Of a stretch of 64,000 bases of DNA, positions 14,643 through 23,908 are shown piece by piece. Position 1 is the first letter of the stretch. Every line of letters starts with the position of its first letter. The translations under genes and the position numbers were made by a program. Source of the stretch: Alkalispirillum mobile. Its GTDB lineage: Bacteria > Pseudomonadota > Gammaproteobacteria > Nitrococcales > Halorhodospiraceae. The stretch covers positions 1,347,817 to 1,411,816 of the forward strand of contig NZ_RCDA01000001.1 of assembly GCF_003664325.1 (NCBI RefSeq). Direction: 5' to 3'. The notes below the pieces were generated by a model. That model was not told the origin of the DNA and ran no database searches. It was given only the letters and a program-made list of their open reading frames with translations.

Positions 14643-15608
14643 CTATTTGAAGTGCATGTAGCCCTGTCGCGTCAGGACCTCTGTCTGCCCATCCCGTCGC
14701 AGGGTAATCTCCGAGTCCGGGGTAATCCGGCCGATGCGGGTGCAGCCTGCCGGGTCGTCCTGCAGGGCATTCAGGAAAGCCGCCTCCTGCTCCTGCGCCA
14801 CCACGAACAGCAATTCGTAGTCGTCGCCTCCGGTCAGAGCGGCCGCTCCCGGCAGGGGATCGTTGCAGTGGACGCGGTAGGCTGCAGACAGAGGCAGGCA
14901 CTCTGCCTGCAGCTCTGCCCCCAGCCCCTCGCCGGTCTCCAGCAGGTGGCCCAGGTCCGCCAGCAGACCGTCGGAGATATCGATGGCCGCACGCGCCAGT
15001 CCGGCTGCAGCCAGGCCGGCGGACACTCTCGCCGTCGGCCGGTGGAGGCGGCCGATCAGGAAATCGGCCGGGGCGGCCGGTTCATGCCCGCGCACCCCCC
15101 GCTGCCACAAGTCCAGGCCCAGCGCGGCGTCACCCAGGGTGCCGGTGGCGTACAGCAGGTCGCCGGCGCGGGCGCCGGTCCGGCGGAGGGCCTTGTCGGG
15201 CGCGACTTCGCCCATGGCCTGAACGGTGAGGGTCAGCGGCCCGCGAGTGGTGTCACCGCCCACCAAGGCTACCCGGTGCTCGGCCGCCAGCCGGCGCAGA
15301 CCGTGGGAGAAGTCGGCCAGCCAGGCCTCGTTCACCTCGGGCAGGGTAAGCGCCAACTGGAACCAGCGCGGCCGGGCGCCCATGGCGGCCAGGTCACTCA
15401 GGTTGACGGCCAGGGCCTTGTGGCCGATGGCCTCCGGCGGGGCGTCCTCGGGAAAGTGCACGCCGGCGACCAGGGTGTCCACGCAGGTGACCAGCAGGTG
15501 GCCGGGGGTGGGCTGCAGCAGGGCGGCGTCGTCGCCGACGCCAAGCACCACCCCTTCGGCGTCGGTGTCGGCGCTGAAGTAGGTGCGGATGAGCCCGAAT
15601 TCGTCCAT
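14643..15608 (-). CDS. thiL: Thiamine-monophosphate kinase
   Basis: This 321-residue protein has the full ThiL motif set: GDDAALL near the N terminus, NLSDLAAMGA, VGGDTTRG, ATGTLGDAALGLDL, IDISDGLLADLGH and TGGDDYELL. ThiL phosphorylates thiamine monophosphate to thiamine diphosphate in the cytosol. It follows the DUF2889 gene and nusB on the same strand, the usual nusB-thiL order. In relatives the next gene is pgpA; here a methyltransferase and the island intervene. Confidence 0.96.
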   Translation of the reverse strand: MDEFGLIRTYFSADTDAEGVVLGVGDDAALLQPTPGHLLVTCVDTLVAGVHFPEDAPPEAIGHKALAVNLSDLAAMGARPRWFQLALTLPEVNEAWLADFSHGLRRLAAEHRVALVGGDTTRGPLTLTVQAMGEVAPDKALRRTGARAGDLLYATGTLGDAALGLDLWQRGVRGHEPAAPADFLIGRLHRPTARVSAGLAAAGLARAAIDISDGLLADLGHLLETGEGLGAELQAECLPLSAAYRVHCNDPLPGAAALTGGDDYELLFVVAQEQEAAFLNALQDDPAGCTRIGRITPDSEITLRRDGQTEVLTRQGYMHFK

Positions 15609-15618
15609 CCCGGGCGTC

Positions 15619-16182
15619 TCAGTCGTCGCTATCGGTGGGGCGGAAATGGCGGGGGTAAAGCACCTGCACGGCCTCGCCGCTCTCGCGCCAGCCGTGGCAG
15701 GTGTTCAGCTGGGGCGGGCGGGGTGCGCCCTCCTCATCGGCGCTGGGGCGACGCGTGGTGCCCAGGGTCTGGTAGGCGACTGTGGCCATGGGGCCCAGCA
15801 GTTCCACCAGGTGGGTGCAGCCCTTCACGCCGCCGACCACGCGGTTGATGGAGCGCCGCCAGCCGGGCCCGATACGCACGCCGATCAGGTCGCGGAACCG
15901 GGCCCGCACCTCGGCGCACTCCGGGAAGGGGCTGGCATCCACCGCCGCCTCCACGTCGCGGATGACCAGCTGGTCGTCCACCGTCAGGCGCAACGCCATC
16001 TGGTGCAGCGGGTCGCCGGCGGCGATGCGCCCGCCCGGGCGCCAGCGGTTGGGGAAGCTGTAGCCGCGGGTGTCCAGCAGGTGCGCCTCGATGTCCCACA
16101 GGCCGTCATCTCGCCGGTAGCCGTTGCATTCGATCTGCCGGCGGTGGATGGGGGTGCGGTCGGCGGCCGGGGACAGGGGCAT
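15619..16182 (-). CDS. DUF2889 domain protein
   Basis: This 187-residue protein starts at ATG 16182, two bases after the nusB stop. Extending it further upstream would only read through nusB in another frame. The sequence carries the DUF2889 pattern: RRQIECNGYRRDDGLWDIEA near residues 14-33, then HLVELLGPMATVAYQT near 124-139. The function of the family is unknown. It often has a conserved His-Cys region, here CTHLVEL. Placement between nusB and thiL means it is cotranscribed with the flavin/thiamine genes. Confidence 0.82.
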   Translation of the reverse strand: MPLSPAADRTPIHRRQIECNGYRRDDGLWDIEAHLLDTRGYSFPNRWRPGGRIAAGDPLHQMALRLTVDDQLVIRDVEAAVDASPFPECAEVRARFRDLIGVRIGPGWRRSINRVVGGVKGCTHLVELLGPMATVAYQTLGTTRRPSADEEGAPRPPQLNTCHGWRESGEAVQVLYPRHFRPTDSDD

Positions 16183-16184
16183 GG

Positions 16185-16721
16185 TCAGCGCTCCCGCTTC
16201 TTGCGGTCCGCCTCGATCTCGGTGCTGCGCAGGGGCAGGCCGCGGGCGAGCTTGTCCAGCACGCCGTTGATGTAGCGGTGGCTCTGCTCCGCCCCGAAGC
16301 GCTTGGCCAGGTTGACCGACTCGTTGATGACCACCCGCCAGGGGGTGTCGATACGCTCCGACAGCTCCCAGGCGCCCAGGCGCAACAGGGCCTTTTCCAG
16401 CGGGTCGAGGGTGCGCAACGGCCGATCGAGCAGCGGCTCCAGCGACTGGTCCAGATCGTTCAGGCGGGCCGGCACGCCGTGCAGCAGGGCACGGAAGTAC
16501 GCCCGGTCCAGCTGCTCGTGGGGATAGTGCGGGTAGTGCTCGTCCTCGCCCGCTTCCGGCTGCGGCTCGTCCGGGTCGAAGTCCAGGTGCTGGGCCTCGA
16601 TGGCGCCCAGGTCCTGCCCGGTCATCTGCCATTGGTAGAGGGCCAACAGGGCCAGCTCGCGCGCCCGGGCGCGGGCGCGCCGGCCCTGGCCGGGCCCGTT
16701 TTGCGACTGCGGTGTGCTCAT
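16185..16721 (-). CDS. nusB: Transcription antitermination factor NusB
   Basis: This 178-residue all-helical protein has the NusB pattern [13 protein letters not shown] at the N terminus and [14 protein letters not shown] near residues 129-142, then [11 protein letters not shown]. NusB with NusE (S10) binds boxA RNA and supports rRNA antitermination. It carries an acidic insertion (about 46-66, [13 protein letters not shown]) beyond the usual ~140 residues. Its start overlaps the ribH stop as ATGA. Confidence 0.95.
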   Translation of the reverse strand: MSTPQSQNGPGQGRRARARARELALLALYQWQMTGQDLGAIEAQHLDFDPDEPQPEAGEDEHYPHYPHEQLDRAYFRALLHGVPARLNDLDQSLEPLLDRPLRTLDPLEKALLRLGAWELSERIDTPWRVVINESVNLAKRFGAEQSHRYINGVLDKLARGLPLRSTEIEADRKKRER

Positions 16722-17188
16722 TCGGCCATTTTCTTCATCAGCGAGACCATCTCCAGGGCGGACAGCGCCGCTTCGGCGCCCTTGTTGCCCGCCTTGGTGC
16801 CTGAACGCTCGATGGCCTGCTCGATGGTATCCACCGTAAGCACGCCAAAGGCGATGGGCAGGCCGTTATCCATCATGCTGGCGGCCACACCCTTGGTGCA
16901 CTCGGAGGCGACATACTCGAAGTGCGGGGTTCCACCGCGGATCACCGCCCCCAGGGCGATGACCGCGCCGTAGCGGCTGGACTCGGCGGCCTGCTGCACG
17001 GCCAGCGGCAACTCGAAGGAGCCGGGCACGCGGATCAGGTCGATGTGGTCGTCCGGCACGCCGTGGCGGCGCAGGGCGTCCGCCGCCCCCTCCACCAGGT
17101 GGCCCACCACGAACTCGTTGAACCGCGAGGCCACGATGGCGAAGCGGGTGGCGCCGGGGTTCTGAAAGTCGCCTTCGATGATATTCAT
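16718..17188 (-). CDS. ribH: 6,7-dimethyl-8-ribityllumazine synthase
   Basis: This 156-residue protein has the lumazine synthase motifs [34 protein letters not shown] and PIAFGVLT. It condenses dihydroxybutanone phosphate with the ribityl pyrimidine, the penultimate riboflavin step, and usually forms a 60-mer or decamer. It sits 12 bases after the ribBX gene and overlaps nusB, as in other gammaproteobacterial rib-nusB clusters. Confidence 0.96.
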   Translation of the reverse strand: MNIIEGDFQNPGATRFAIVASRFNEFVVGHLVEGAADALRRHGVPDDHIDLIRVPGSFELPLAVQQAAESSRYGAVIALGAVIRGGTPHFEYVASECTKGVAASMMDNGLPIAFGVLTVDTIEQAIERSGTKAGNKGAEAALSALEMVSLMKKMAE

Positions 17189-17200
17189 AAGGGGTTCCGT

Positions 17201-18316
17201 TTATGCAGGCTCTACGTATTCCACCACTTCCATGCCGAAGCCGGAAATGGCATGCATGCGCTTGGGCGCGGACAGCACGCGCATCCGGCGCACGCCCACG
17301 TCAGTGAGGATCTGTGCGCCTAAGCCGTAGGTGCGCAGGTCGCCGCTGGAGCGGTTCTCCTCGCCCTCATCGGCCTGGGCGGATTTCACCTGGTAGGCGC
17401 GCATGCGCTTGAGGATGTCATCGGTGTCGTCGCGACGGCGCAGCACCACCACGACGCCCTCGCCCGCCTCGGCCACCTGGCGCATGGCCGCGCGCAGCGG
17501 CCAGCCGCAGTGGGGCCCGTCGCTGGCAAACACGTCGGACAGGGTGTTCTGGATGTGCACCCGCACCAGCGTGGGCGTCTCCGGCTGCGGCCGCCCCTTC
17601 ACCAGGGCGAAGTGCAGCGCATTGTCCACGTTGTCCTGGTAGGCGTACAGGTGGAAGACGCCGTGTTCGGTGGGCAGGTCGCACTCGCCCACCCGCTCCA
17701 CCGAGCGCTCGTTGCGAATGCGGTAGGCGATCAGGTCCGCCACCGTGCCGATCTTCAGGTTGTGCTCGCGGGCGAAGGCCATCAGGTCGTCGCGCCGCGC
17801 CATGGTGCCGTCCTCTTTGAGGATCTCGACGATCACCGACGAGGGCTCGAAGCCGGCCAAGCGGGCCAGGTCGCAGCCGGCCTCGGTGTGCCCGGCGCGG
17901 GTCAGCACGCCGCCAGGCTGGGCCATGAGCGGGAAGATGTGCCCCGGCTGCACCAGGTCCTCCGGCTTGGCCTGCGGCGCGACAGCGGCCTGCACGGTGC
18001 GCGCGCGGTCGGCCGCGCTGATGCCGGTGGTCACGCCGGTGGCGGCCTCGATGGAGACGGTGAAGTTGGTGGACTGGGCCTGCTCGGTCTCGCGCACCAT
18101 CAACGGCAGGCGCAGCTGCTCACAGCGCTCACGGGTGAGGGTCAGGCAGATCAGCCCACGGCCGTAGCGGGCCATGAAGTTGATGTCGTCGGGCCGGACC
18201 ATGCTCGCGGGCATGACCAGGTCGCCCTCGTTCTCGCGGTCCTCGTCATCGAGGATGACCGCCATGCGGCCCTCGCGCAGGTCCTCGATGATCTCATCAA
18301 TGCTGTTGAAGGCCAT
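17201..18316 (-). CDS. ribB: 3,4-dihydroxy-2-butanone-4-phosphate synthase with degenerate GTP cyclohydrolase II-like domain (RibBX type)
   Basis: The protein has 371 residues. Residues 1-200 are a complete RibB domain: DDEDRENEGDL, STNFTVSIEA, GHIFPL and RAGHTEAGCDL. The rest resembles GTP cyclohydrolase II in length and end (DLRTYGLGAQILTDVGVRRM). However, the three zinc cysteines of RibA are absent: the matching segment reads NTLSDVFASDGPHCGW. The EGRGIGL-type motif is also missing. Such hybrids are known as RibBX and lack cyclohydrolase activity. It should therefore make dihydroxybutanone phosphate only, and a separate ribA must exist elsewhere. Confidence 0.93.
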   Translation of the reverse strand: MAFNSIDEIIEDLREGRMAVILDDEDRENEGDLVMPASMVRPDDINFMARYGRGLICLTLTRERCEQLRLPLMVRETEQAQSTNFTVSIEAATGVTTGISAADRARTVQAAVAPQAKPEDLVQPGHIFPLMAQPGGVLTRAGHTEAGCDLARLAGFEPSSVIVEILKEDGTMARRDDLMAFAREHNLKIGTVADLIAYRIRNERSVERVGECDLPTEHGVFHLYAYQDNVDNALHFALVKGRPQPETPTLVRVHIQNTLSDVFASDGPHCGWPLRAAMRQVAEAGEGVVVVLRRRDDTDDILKRMRAYQVKSAQADEGEENRSSGDLRTYGLGAQILTDVGVRRMRVLSAPKRMHAISGFGMEVVEYVEPA

Positions 18317-18982
18317 TCACTTGCTCCCCGGCACCCGGCCGAAGCCGTGCGCCTCCAGAAAATCGCGGGTCAAGCCCTCGCCCCCGGTGCCGCCGGCCGT
18401 CAGCAGGCGCTCCAGGTAGCGGGCGATGATGTCCACCTCCAGGTTGACCCTGCTGCCCGGGCGCAACTGCCCCAGGCGGGTCACCTCCAGGGTGTGGGGC
18501 ACCAGGTTGACCTCGAAGTCGCGGCCGTCCACCGCGTTGACAGTCAGGCTGACCCCATCGACGGTGATGGAACCCTTGGCGGCGATGTAACGCGCCAGCC
18601 CCTCGGGGGCGCGGAAGCGCCAGACCTCGCTGCGCCCGGCGGGCACGCGGGAGACCACTTCGCCCAGCCCGTCCACGTGGCCGCTGACCAGGTGACCGCC
18701 CAGGGGGGTCTGCAGGGTGAGCGCCAGTTCCAGGTTGACCGCGTCGCCCTCGCCCAGGTCGCCGAGGCTGGTCAGGCGCAGGGTCTCCACCGATACGTCC
18801 GCGGCAAAAGCGCCGTCCTGCAGTTCCACCGCGGTGAGGCAGACCCCGTTGACGGCGATGCTGTCGCCCAGGGCCGCGCCGCCGAGGTCCAGCCCGTCGG
18901 TGGCGATCCACAGCCGCATATCCTCGCCGCGGGGGTCCCGGCGCTGAATGCGGCCCACCGCTTGGACGATTCCAGTGAACAC
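18317..18982 (-). CDS. ribE: Riboflavin synthase alpha chain
   Basis: This 221-residue protein begins MFTGIVQAVG, the invariant riboflavin synthase start, and has two lumazine-binding repeats. Each carries a NGVCLT- or VSLTVNA-type core, and each has a GH(L/V)VSGHVDG or related loop. It dismutates two lumazine molecules to riboflavin. The stop immediately precedes the ribBX ATG, so the genes are coupled. Confidence 0.96.
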   Translation of the reverse strand: MFTGIVQAVGRIQRRDPRGEDMRLWIATDGLDLGGAALGDSIAVNGVCLTAVELQDGAFAADVSVETLRLTSLGDLGEGDAVNLELALTLQTPLGGHLVSGHVDGLGEVVSRVPAGRSEVWRFRAPEGLARYIAAKGSITVDGVSLTVNAVDGRDFEVNLVPHTLEVTRLGQLRPGSRVNLEVDIIARYLERLLTAGGTGGEGLTRDFLEAHGFGRVPGSK

Positions 18983-19002
18983 TTGCCTACCTCCAGAATT
19001 CG

Positions 19003-19068
19003 GCGTTGGCCCCAGAGCGGCCCCTAGGTGGCCCCTAAGTGGCCGAAGGGTGGCCGCAGGGCCAACGC
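19003..19068. repeat. Long hairpin with internal GGCC-rich repeats between ribD and ribE
   Basis: Outer arms GCGTTGGCCC (19003-19012) and GGGCCAACGC (19059-19068) pair perfectly over 10 bp. The interior holds further GGCCCCTA/AGTGGCC-type repeats that can fold on themselves. It sits in the only sizeable gap of the rib operon, just after the ribD stop, and could be an RNA-stability or attenuation element. It lacks FMN-riboswitch sequence motifs. Confidence 0.6.
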
Positions 19069-19077
19069 TTCAGTTTA

Positions 19078-20187
19078 TCAGCTAGCCGCTGCCGGCCGCA
19101 GGGTCAGGCGCAGGTCGGGACCCACCATCCGGCAGTCCATGACCTGCAGCGGCCGGCGCTGGCTCATCTCGTCCAGCCCGGGCCAGTGCAGCAACGGACG
19201 GGCGCTGTCACCCATAAGGTGCGGCGCCTGGTAGAGCAGCCATTCATCCACCAGGCCGGCGCGAAACAGGCCGCCACCGAGTACCGGGCCCGCCTCCACC
19301 AGCACCTCGTTGACCTCCTGCCGCCCCAGCCAGTCCAGGGCCGCTGAAAGGTCCAGACCGTCCGGGGTCTCGGGCAGCTCCACGCAGCGCGCGCCGGCCC
19401 GGGTCAACGCCCGTACCCGGGCCGCCTCCACCTCGGGGCCGTGGAACAGGGTGGCGCCGTGGCCCTTCAGCAGGGCGGCGTCGGTCGGCGTCTGCAACCG
19501 GCGGTCCAGCACCACGCGGCGGGGCTGACGCGGTTCGGTCAGTCCGGCATCGCGCACGTCCAGCCGCGGGTTGTCGGCGCGCACGGTGCCTATGCCGGTC
19601 AGGATCGCATCACTGCGCGCCCGCCAGCGGTGCACGTCGGCCCGCGCCTGCGACGAGGTGATCCAGCGGCTCTCGCCGGAGGCCATGGCGGTGCGCCCAT
19701 CAAGGCTGGCCGCGGACTTGAGCCGCACAAAGGGGCGGCCGTGCCGCATGCGGTGGATAAAGCCGGGGTTGAGGGCGGCCGCCTCGGCGGCCATCAGCCC
19801 CTGCCCCACCTCCAGACCCGCACTGCGCAGCCGGCGCAGGCCGCGCCCCGCCACCTCGGGGTTCGAGTCGGTCATGCCGGCGACCACCCGAACCACCCCC
19901 GCCGCCAGCAGCGCGTCACTGCAGGGCGGGGTGCGTCCGTGGTGGCTGCAGGGCTCCAGGGTGACGTAGGCGGTGGCGCCGCTGGCCTGCTCGCCGGCAC
20001 GCTGCAGCGCCATGGCCTCGGCGTGGGGCTCGCCGGCGCGCTCGTGCCAGCCTTCCCCGACAATGCGCCCGTCCCGGACCAGCACGCAGCCGACCCGGGG
20101 GTTGGGATGGGGCGGTTGTGCCGGCCGCCGGGCAAGGCGCAGGGCACGGCCCATGAACAGGCGGTCGGCGGGGGAGAATTCAGTCAT
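19078..20187 (-). CDS. ribD: Bifunctional riboflavin deaminase/reductase RibD
   Basis: The protein has 369 residues. The N-terminal cytidine-deaminase-like domain has the zinc motifs HAEAMAL and EPCSHHGRTPPC. The C-terminal reductase domain (from about 148) has RPFVRLKSAASLDGRTA and ends with the usual HLMGDSARPL. RibD carries out the second and third steps of riboflavin synthesis from GTP. It lies 12 bases after nrdR on the same strand, matching the nrdR-ribD order of many gammaproteobacteria. Confidence 0.96.
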   Translation of the reverse strand: MTEFSPADRLFMGRALRLARRPAQPPHPNPRVGCVLVRDGRIVGEGWHERAGEPHAEAMALQRAGEQASGATAYVTLEPCSHHGRTPPCSDALLAAGVVRVVAGMTDSNPEVAGRGLRRLRSAGLEVGQGLMAAEAAALNPGFIHRMRHGRPFVRLKSAASLDGRTAMASGESRWITSSQARADVHRWRARSDAILTGIGTVRADNPRLDVRDAGLTEPRQPRRVVLDRRLQTPTDAALLKGHGATLFHGPEVEAARVRALTRAGARCVELPETPDGLDLSAALDWLGRQEVNEVLVEAGPVLGGGLFRAGLVDEWLLYQAPHLMGDSARPLLHWPGLDEMSQRRPLQVMDCRMVGPDLRLTLRPAAAS

Positions 20188-20199
20188 ACCGGTGGCGCA

Positions 20200-20652
20200 C
20201 TAGCGCTTCTCCAGCCCCTCAATGACCTCGCGAAAGGCAGAGACGTCCTCGAAGCTGCGATAGACGGAGGCGAAACGCACGTAGGCCACCTGGTCCAGCT
20301 CCCGCAGCTCCTCCATGACCCAGTCGCCCAGCCAGGCCGCCGGCACCTCGCGCTCGCCGGTGGCCCGCAGCTTCTGCCGGATGCGGAACAGTGCCGCCTC
20401 CACCGCCTCGGTGGGCACGGGCCGTTTCTCCAGCGCCCGCAGCATGCCCTGGCGGAGCTTGCCCTCGTCCCAGGGCTCGCGGGTGCCGTCCTGTTTGACG
20501 ATCCGTGGCAGCGCCAGCTCGGCGGTCTCGTAGGTGGTGAAGCGCTCACCACAGCTACCGCACTCGCGCCGCCGCCGCACCTGCTCGCCCTCACTGGCCA
20601 GGCGGGAGTCGATCACCCGGGTGTCTTCGAACTGGCAGTAAGGGCAACGCAT
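20200..20652 (-). CDS. nrdR: Transcriptional repressor NrdR
   Basis: This 150-residue protein has an N-terminal zinc ribbon (MRCPYCQ, then [13 protein letters not shown]) followed by an ATP-cone domain ([18 protein letters not shown]). NrdR senses ATP/dATP and represses ribonucleotide reductase genes by binding paired NrdR boxes. It sits between glyA and ribD, the classical location. Confidence 0.97.
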   Translation of the reverse strand: MRCPYCQFEDTRVIDSRLASEGEQVRRRRECGSCGERFTTYETAELALPRIVKQDGTREPWDEGKLRQGMLRALEKRPVPTEAVEAALFRIRQKLRATGEREVPAAWLGDWVMEELRELDQVAYVRFASVYRSFEDVSAFREVIEGLEKR

Positions 20653-20664
20653 GGCGCTTCAACC

Positions 20665-21924
20665 TCAGTCTTGCGGGTAGACCGGCAGGCGGCGGCAGAC
20701 CTCGCTGACCTGCTCACGCACCCGCGCGATCACGTCCTCGTTCTCGATGTCGTCCAGCACGTCGGCGATCCAGCCGGCCAAGGCCTCGCACTCCGCTTCC
20801 TTGAAGCCGCGCGTGGTGATGGCCGGGGTGCCGATGCGCAGCCCGGAGGTCACGAAGGGCGACTGCGGATCATTCGGCACGGTGTTCTTGTTGACGGTGA
20901 TGTGCGCCTTGCCCAGCGCCGCGTCCGCCGCCTTGCCGGTCAGCCCCTTGTCCACCAGGTCCATCAGGAACAGGTGGTTGTCGGTGCCCCCGGAGACCAC
21001 CTTGTAGCCGCGCTCCACCAGCCCCTTGGCCAGCGCCCGGGCGTTGTCGATGACCTGCTGCTGGTAGGTCTTGAACTCCGGCTCCATGGCCTCCTTGAAG
21101 GCCACGGCCTTGCCGGCGATGGCGTGCATCAGCGGGCCACCCTGGGTACCGGGGAAGACCAGGGAGTTGAGCTTTTTCTCCACCTCGGCGTTGGCGCGGG
21201 CCAGGATGAGGCCGCCACGCGGACCGCGCAGGGTCTTGTGGGTGGTCGTGGTGGTGACGTCGGCGATCTGTACCGGGCTGGGGTAGACGCCCGCGGCCAC
21301 CAGGCCGGCGATGTGGGCCATGTCCACCAGCAGGTAGGCGCCCACCGCGTCGGCGATATCGCGCATGCGCTGCCAGTCCACCACGCGGGAGTAGGCAGAG
21401 AAGCCGCCGATGATCATCTGCGGCTTGTGCTCCTGGGCCAGGCGCTCCAACTGCTCGTAGTCGATCTCGCCGGTATCGGGGCAAACCCCATACTGGACAG
21501 CGTTGAACAGCCGGCCGGAGAAGTTCACCTTGGCGCCGTGGGTCAGGTGACCGCCATGGTCCAGGCTCATGCCCAGGATGGTGTCGCCCGGCTTCAGCAG
21601 CGCCAGGTAGACAGCGGCGTTGGCCTGGGAGCCGGAGTGGGGCTGCACGTTGGCGTAATCGGCGCCAAACAGCTGCTTGGCCCGCTCGATGGCCAGGCGC
21701 TCGGCCTCGTCCACGTGCTCGCAGCCGCCGTAGTAGCGCTTGCCCGGGTAGCCCTCGGCGTACTTGTTGGTCAGCACACTGCCCTGGGCCTCGAGAATGC
21801 GTGGGCTGGCGTAGTTCTCGGAGGCGATCAGTTCGATGTGATCCTCTTGCCGACGGCGCTCGGCCTCCATGGCCTCGGCGAGTTCCGGGTCAAAGCTGGC
21901 GATGGTCATATCACGGGAGAACAT
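20665..21924 (-). CDS. glyA: Serine hydroxymethyltransferase
   Basis: This 419-residue PLP enzyme has [18 protein letters not shown] near the N terminus and the PLP-lysine motif [15 protein letters not shown]. It converts serine and tetrahydrofolate to glycine and methylene-THF. That supplies one-carbon units, including for the nearby thyA. It is the first gene of the minus-strand glyA-nrdR-rib run. The ATG at 21924 is preceded by CAGGAG about 7 bases upstream. Confidence 0.98.
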   Translation of the reverse strand: MFSRDMTIASFDPELAEAMEAERRRQEDHIELIASENYASPRILEAQGSVLTNKYAEGYPGKRYYGGCEHVDEAERLAIERAKQLFGADYANVQPHSGSQANAAVYLALLKPGDTILGMSLDHGGHLTHGAKVNFSGRLFNAVQYGVCPDTGEIDYEQLERLAQEHKPQMIIGGFSAYSRVVDWQRMRDIADAVGAYLLVDMAHIAGLVAAGVYPSPVQIADVTTTTTHKTLRGPRGGLILARANAEVEKKLNSLVFPGTQGGPLMHAIAGKAVAFKEAMEPEFKTYQQQVIDNARALAKGLVERGYKVVSGGTDNHLFLMDLVDKGLTGKAADAALGKAHITVNKNTVPNDPQSPFVTSGLRIGTPAITTRGFKEAECEALAGWIADVLDDIENEDVIARVREQVSEVCRRLPVYPQD

Positions 21925-22119
21925 TGAGGCTCCTGCGCTGAGCGAGACTTAAACGTGGTTAACAAAGGCAAGATCCGCACGGACAACGGCAAGCCTTGCC
22001 CTGAGCGGACCCGCCATGATAGCGCAACCAATCACCGCTTGCATCGCCCGCACGTCACACCCGGGCAACAGCGACTGGAGCCGTCTGAGCTGGCAGGCTA
22101 GTATAAGAGGGGAGTAGCG

Positions 22120-22191
22120 ATGCGCGGTGTTACTCAAATTTCCGCACGTCCGGGTCGGAGCAGCCCCGGTCCGAACCATGCTTGTCGGTGA
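22120..22191 (+). CDS. Possible 23-codon leader ORF before the coiled-coil gene
   Basis: ATG 22120 follows a strong GGGGAG at a 5-base spacing and opens 23 codons ending in TGA at 22189-22191. That stop lies inside the GGTGAG that would serve the next gene, whose likely ATG is 8 bases further on. This layout suggests translational coupling or a leader peptide. No family is recognisable, and it could be chance. Confidence 0.35.
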   Translation: MRGVTQISARPGRSSPGPNHACR

Positions 22192-22198
22192 GACTGAG

Positions 22199-23044
22199 AT
22201 GCAGAGCGCAGATATGGGCGACCCACAAGACACCAGTACCAGCGCCCAGCAGGAGATCCGCCGGCTCAAGCGCGAGCTGCAGGAGGCCCGCACCCGGCTG
22301 GCGGAGGATGCCGCCTATTACCGGGCGGAGCTGGAGGCGAACCGGCAGCGGATCGAGAACCGGCATCTGCGCTCCCAGGCCGGCGAGGTGGCCAAGCGTC
22401 GCCGCGCCGAGGAGAGCCTCGCCCATGTCCGGGCCGAGCTGAAGCGCACCAAGGCGGACCTGACACGGCTGCGCGATCAGCACGAGGAGCTGACCCGCAA
22501 GCTGCTGGCGCAGGAGGAGACCCTGGAGGGCGGCACCGAAGGCGCGCCCGGCCAGGGCGGCAGCGCGGCGTGGGAGCAGACCGAGCAGGAGCTCCACCGC
22601 ATGCGCACCGAGAACGAGCGGCTGCGCAAGGCGCTCAGCCGCGAGCGCACGCTGCGGCGGCAACTGGAAGAGACGCTGAGCCGCATCCACGCCGTCGGCC
22701 GCCGCCAGCGGCGGGAGCCGCTGCGGGGCGCCCCGCAGCCGGCCGGCTCCATCGGCACCGGTCGTGCCAGCCGGGGCCAGTACCAGGAGCTCTCGGCCAA
22801 GGGCATCCAGAGCGTCTACCAGCAATACCTGCGTCCCCGCGGCGAGGGCAGTGACTACCGCCGCCCCTCCGATCCGGGCGGCTTCAGCGAGCAGATGCCC
22901 CGCCTGCGCAGCACCCAGGAGGAGCACGTCTGGCAGCAGCAGAAGGTCCGCCTGCCGGTGGATGAGATCGACGAGGACTTCCTGCAATTGCCATCCGACC
23001 GGTCCATCCAGTCGGACGACGAAGAGGCCCCGTCGGACTCGTAG
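22199..23044 (+). CDS. Hypothetical coiled-coil protein
   Basis: About 281 residues, rich in Arg, Glu, Gln and Ala, with a long heptad-like region (about residues 15-175), followed by a basic linker and a C-terminal part ending in [10 protein letters not shown]. There is no signal peptide or transmembrane segment. I do not recognise a family. The start is uncertain: ATG 22199 has a GGTGAG at good spacing, while 22178 (ATG) and 22127 (GTG) are longer in-frame options. It stands between divergent glyA and codirectional thyA. A structural or DNA/RNA-associated role is only a guess. Confidence 0.65.
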   Translation: MQSADMGDPQDTSTSAQQEIRRLKRELQEARTRLAEDAAYYRAELEANRQRIENRHLRSQAGEVAKRRRAEESLAHVRAELKRTKADLTRLRDQHEELTRKLLAQEETLEGGTEGAPGQGGSAAWEQTEQELHRMRTENERLRKALSRERTLRRQLEETLSRIHAVGRRQRREPLRGAPQPAGSIGTGRASRGQYQELSAKGIQSVYQQYLRPRGEGSDYRRPSDPGGFSEQMPRLRSTQEEHVWQQQKVRLPVDEIDEDFLQLPSDRSIQSDDEEAPSDS

Positions 23045-23100
23045 CCCACCCGCCTCGCACCGCTTCCACCCAAACGCCCACAGCAAACCCTAAGGAACTT

Positions 23101-23895
23101 ATGCAGGCCTATCTGGACCTCATGGGGCACGTGCGTGACCACGGCACCCCCAAGACCGACCGCACCGGCACCGGCACCCTCTCGGTGTTCGGCCACCAGA
23201 TGCGTTTCGACCTCCAACGCGGCTTTCCGGTGGTGACCACCAAGAAGCTGCACCTGCGCTCGATCATCCACGAACTGCTCTGGTTCCTCAGCGGCGACAG
23301 CAACATCGCCTACCTGAAGGAGAACGGGGTCAGAATCTGGGATGAGTGGGCCGACGAGAATGGCGACCTCGGACCCATCTATGGGGTGCAGTGGCGCTCC
23401 TGGCCCACCGCCGACGGCCGCCACGTGGACCAGCTGGCCCAGGTGCTGCGCGACCTGCGGGAGCACCCGGACTCCCGGCGGCACATCGTCTCGGCCTGGA
23501 ACGTGGGCGAACTCCCCAAGATGGGCCTGCCGCCCTGCCACACGCTGTTTCAGTTCTATGTTGCCGAGGGGCGGCTGTCGTGCCAGCTCTACCAGCGCAG
23601 CGCGGATATCTTTTTAGGGCTGCCGTTCAACATCGCCTCCTACGCCCTGTTGACCCACATGGTCGCGCAGGTCTGCGAGCTGGAGCCGGGGGAGTTCATC
23701 TGGACCGGCGGCGACTGCCACCTCTACCAGAACCACCTGGAACAGGCGGACCTTCAGCTGCAGCGCAGCCCCCTGCCCTTGCCCCGGCTGCAGCTCAACC
23801 CGGAGGTGCGCGATCTCTTTGCCTTCCGCTACGAGGACATCGCCCTGGAGGGCTACCAGCACCACCCACACATCAAGGCGCCGGTGGCGGTCTGA
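23101..23895 (+). CDS. thyA: Thymidylate synthase
   Basis: This 264-residue protein is exactly the E. coli ThyA length. It has the [11 protein letters not shown] loop, the catalytic [12 protein letters not shown] (Cys about 146), [17 protein letters not shown] for dUMP binding and a C-terminal APVAV. It methylates dUMP to dTMP using methylene-THF. AAGGA lies 5 bases before the ATG. Confidence 0.98.
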   Translation: MQAYLDLMGHVRDHGTPKTDRTGTGTLSVFGHQMRFDLQRGFPVVTTKKLHLRSIIHELLWFLSGDSNIAYLKENGVRIWDEWADENGDLGPIYGVQWRSWPTADGRHVDQLAQVLRDLREHPDSRRHIVSAWNVGELPKMGLPPCHTLFQFYVAEGRLSCQLYQRSADIFLGLPFNIASYALLTHMVAQVCELEPGEFIWTGGDCHLYQNHLEQADLQLQRSPLPLPRLQLNPEVRDLFAFRYEDIALEGYQHHPHIKAPVAV

Positions 23896-23908
23896 CCCGG
23901 CCGGGCAC

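Noticed and set aside
16183-16632. Upstream extension of the DUF2889 gene
   Set aside because: It reads through nusB out of frame and has arginine/alanine-rich shadow composition.
18983-19077. FMN riboswitch in the rib operon
   Set aside because: The gap has a hairpin but none of the conserved FMN-aptamer sequence blocks.
19441-21927. 828-codon plus-strand open frame across ribD, nrdR and glyA
   Set aside because: Entirely antisense to three well-identified genes; composition-driven shadow frame.
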